DNA of 64,000 nucleotides from Marinobacter alexandrii (GTDB lineage: Bacteria > Pseudomonadota > Gammaproteobacteria > Pseudomonadales > Oleiphilaceae), in NCBI RefSeq assembly GCF_005871205.1, contig NZ_SWKM01000011.1, positions 930,001-994,000 on the forward strand, in the 5' to 3' direction. The translations under genes were made by a program, and so were the position numbers. Each line of letters opens with the position of its first letter. Positions within the stretch are counted from its first letter, which is position 1. Below the pieces are notes generated by a model. The model saw only the letters and a list, made by a program, of their open reading frames with translations, had not been told where the DNA came from and made no database searches. This document shows, one piece after another, positions 63,047 to 64,000 of the stretch.

Positions 63047-63817
63047 TTAATCGCGGAAACCGGTGTCGATGCGGTCGAGTTTGCGCAGCAGGCCGGGCCA
63101 GGCCAGTTGGCCACCCATGCCGCGGGTAACTTGCTTCGCCTGCTCGCGGATGGTGTCGACAATGCCGGCCGGGATCGGGGTCATTTCCCGGTTGCCGGAC
63201 AACGCCTGAATCTGCACCTCACAGGCCCGCTGCAGGATGTACATGCCCAGGAACGCGTCGGCGATACTGCTCCCGGTAGTGAGCAGGCCATGGTTACGCA
63301 GGATCATGAAGCTGTTGTTGCCCAGATCCTGCTGCAGTCTCGCCTTTTCATCCTCGCGCAGGGCCACACCCTCGTAATCGTGGTAGGCCAGGTTGGAGAG
63401 CGGGAACAGACTCTGCTGTGACAGTGGCAGCAGTCCATCTTTCTGGGCAGACACCGCAACACCAGCCGTGGTGTGGGTGTGCATGACGCAGGTGGCGTCT
63501 TCACGAACCGCATGGATGGCACTGTGGATGGTGAACCCGGCCGGGTTGATGTCGAAATCGTCCGGGTCGATCTTGTTACCTTCCTGATCGACGCGCACCA
63601 GGCTGGAGGCGGTGATTTCCTCAAACATCATGCCGTAGGGGTTGATCAGGAAGTGATGCTCGTCTCCGGGAATCCGGGCTGATACGTGGGTGAAAATCAG
63701 GTCGTCCCAGCCATACAGCGCTATCAGGCGATAGGCTGCAGCCAGGTCGACGCGAAGCTGCCATTCCTCGGCACTGACTTCGCCCTTTTTGGACGGGACC
63801 GCAATACGTTCAGACAT
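63047..63817 (-). CDS. Class II aldolase/adducin family protein
   Basis: A 256-residue protein with the zinc-binding pattern of class II aldolases: FTHVSARIPGDEHHFLINPY, HTHTTAGVAVSAQKDGLLP and LRNHGLLTTGSSIADAF. Members split or epimerise sugar-phosphates or decarboxylate hydroxyacids; many are of unknown role. The ATG at 63817 is preceded by AGAGAGG. The HD protein gene follows closely, so both probably act on one substrate. Confidence 0.87.
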   Translation of the reverse strand: MSERIAVPSKKGEVSAEEWQLRVDLAAAYRLIALYGWDDLIFTHVSARIPGDEHHFLINPYGMMFEEITASSLVRVDQEGNKIDPDDFDINPAGFTIHSAIHAVREDATCVMHTHTTAGVAVSAQKDGLLPLSQQSLFPLSNLAYHDYEGVALREDEKARLQQDLGNNSFMILRNHGLLTTGSSIADAFLGMYILQRACEVQIQALSGNREMTPIPAGIVDTIREQAKQVTRGMGGQLAWPGLLRKLDRIDTGFRD

Positions 63818-63952
63818 CACTGGCCTCTCTCTATGTTGTCGGATTGTTGTTGTGGTTTTTGTTGAAGTACTGACCTCAGTGTAGGCAGTAGCGCGAGCAC
63901 AACACTGTCAAATCATTTACATTTGGAGGCATGTCAATGTGGGAATCTGGGT

Positions 63953-64000
63953 ATGTCTGATCTGAAATCGGTGCTGCAAGTCTGCCCTCTGCTGGGTGGG
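63953..64000 (+). CDS. Start of a rightward gene cut by the window edge
   Basis: ATG at 63953 opens a frame (MSDLKSVLQVCPLLGG) that is still open at the edge. The short N-terminus resembles the start of cyclic-nucleotide-binding (Crp/Fnr-like) regulators, which is only a guess. A TTG at 63923 is an alternative start. It would be divergent from the aldolase-HD pair and could be its regulator. Confidence 0.35.
   Translation, partial: MSDLKSVLQVCPLLGG

Noticed and set aside
63931-63960. Nine-codon frame with GGAGG just before it near the right edge
   Set aside because: It could be a leader peptide, but the gene that follows is cut off, so there is nothing to judge it by.

Overview
The window looks like chromosomal DNA of a marine gammaproteobacterium, most probably Marinobacter or a close relative. 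This is inferred from moderately high GC, DMSP-lyase, PutA and TRAP genes, and the general style of the proteins; no rRNA or other marker is present to prove it. It holds about 60 protein genes, two riboswitches, several terminators and promoter-like sites. I see no prophage, CRISPR array, tRNA or intact insertion sequence.

Region 1 (1-10.1 kb) is about nitrogen. Two guanidine-I (ykkC) riboswitches lie on the minus strand. One is at 9840-9957 and heads an operon of two DUF1989 urea-carboxylase-associated proteins (probable carboxyguanidine deiminase), a biotin-dependent carboxylase that is probably a guanidine carboxylase, and an ABC substrate-binding protein. The other is cut by the left edge (1-98) and must control genes outside the window, where the missing permease, ATPase and allophanate hydrolase could be. 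Sigma-54-like promoters precede both riboswitches and also the type III glutamine synthetase gene, which suggests double control by nitrogen status and guanidine. An alpha/beta hydrolase and a TetR regulator complete the region.

Region 2 (10.2-21.9 kb) is ordinary core and hypothetical content: small Marinobacter-type unknowns, a membrane-anchored EEP phosphatase, a DUF883/YqjE-like membrane pair, an AI-2E family transporter, a zinc metallopeptidase, a quinone-reductase-like MDR enzyme, a Na+/H+ antiporter, an M17 aminopeptidase and a GST.

Region 3 (22.2-35.4 kb) is a potassium island: a TrkH-type transporter coupled to a small membrane protein, a TrkA/KtrA-KtrB pair, and kdpF-(27-codon ORF)-kdpABCDE, with apbE between them. 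T-rich ACGC/ACGG half-sites spaced by 11 bp occur in front of both kdp and trkA and resemble the E. coli KdpE box.

Region 4 (35.7-50.7 kb) is mixed metabolism: crotonase, LysR/nitrilase/GFA, a DddL-like DMSP lyase, VOC protein, LysR, threonine aldolase, the elongation factor EfpL, a DCC thiol protein, an AtoE-type short-chain fatty acid transporter, a coupled PstS-like protein plus GGDEF-EAL protein, and a thioesterase.

Region 5 (50.7-64 kb) is amino-acid catabolism: an Lrp-type regulator divergent from putA (proline to glutamate), then a minus-strand cluster of DUF1445 protein, TRAP transporter and PxpABC 5-oxoprolinase, which together suggest uptake and conversion of 5-oxoproline or D-glutamate to glutamate. 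The window ends with an HD-domain protein paired with a class II aldolase, and the first codons of a rightward gene.
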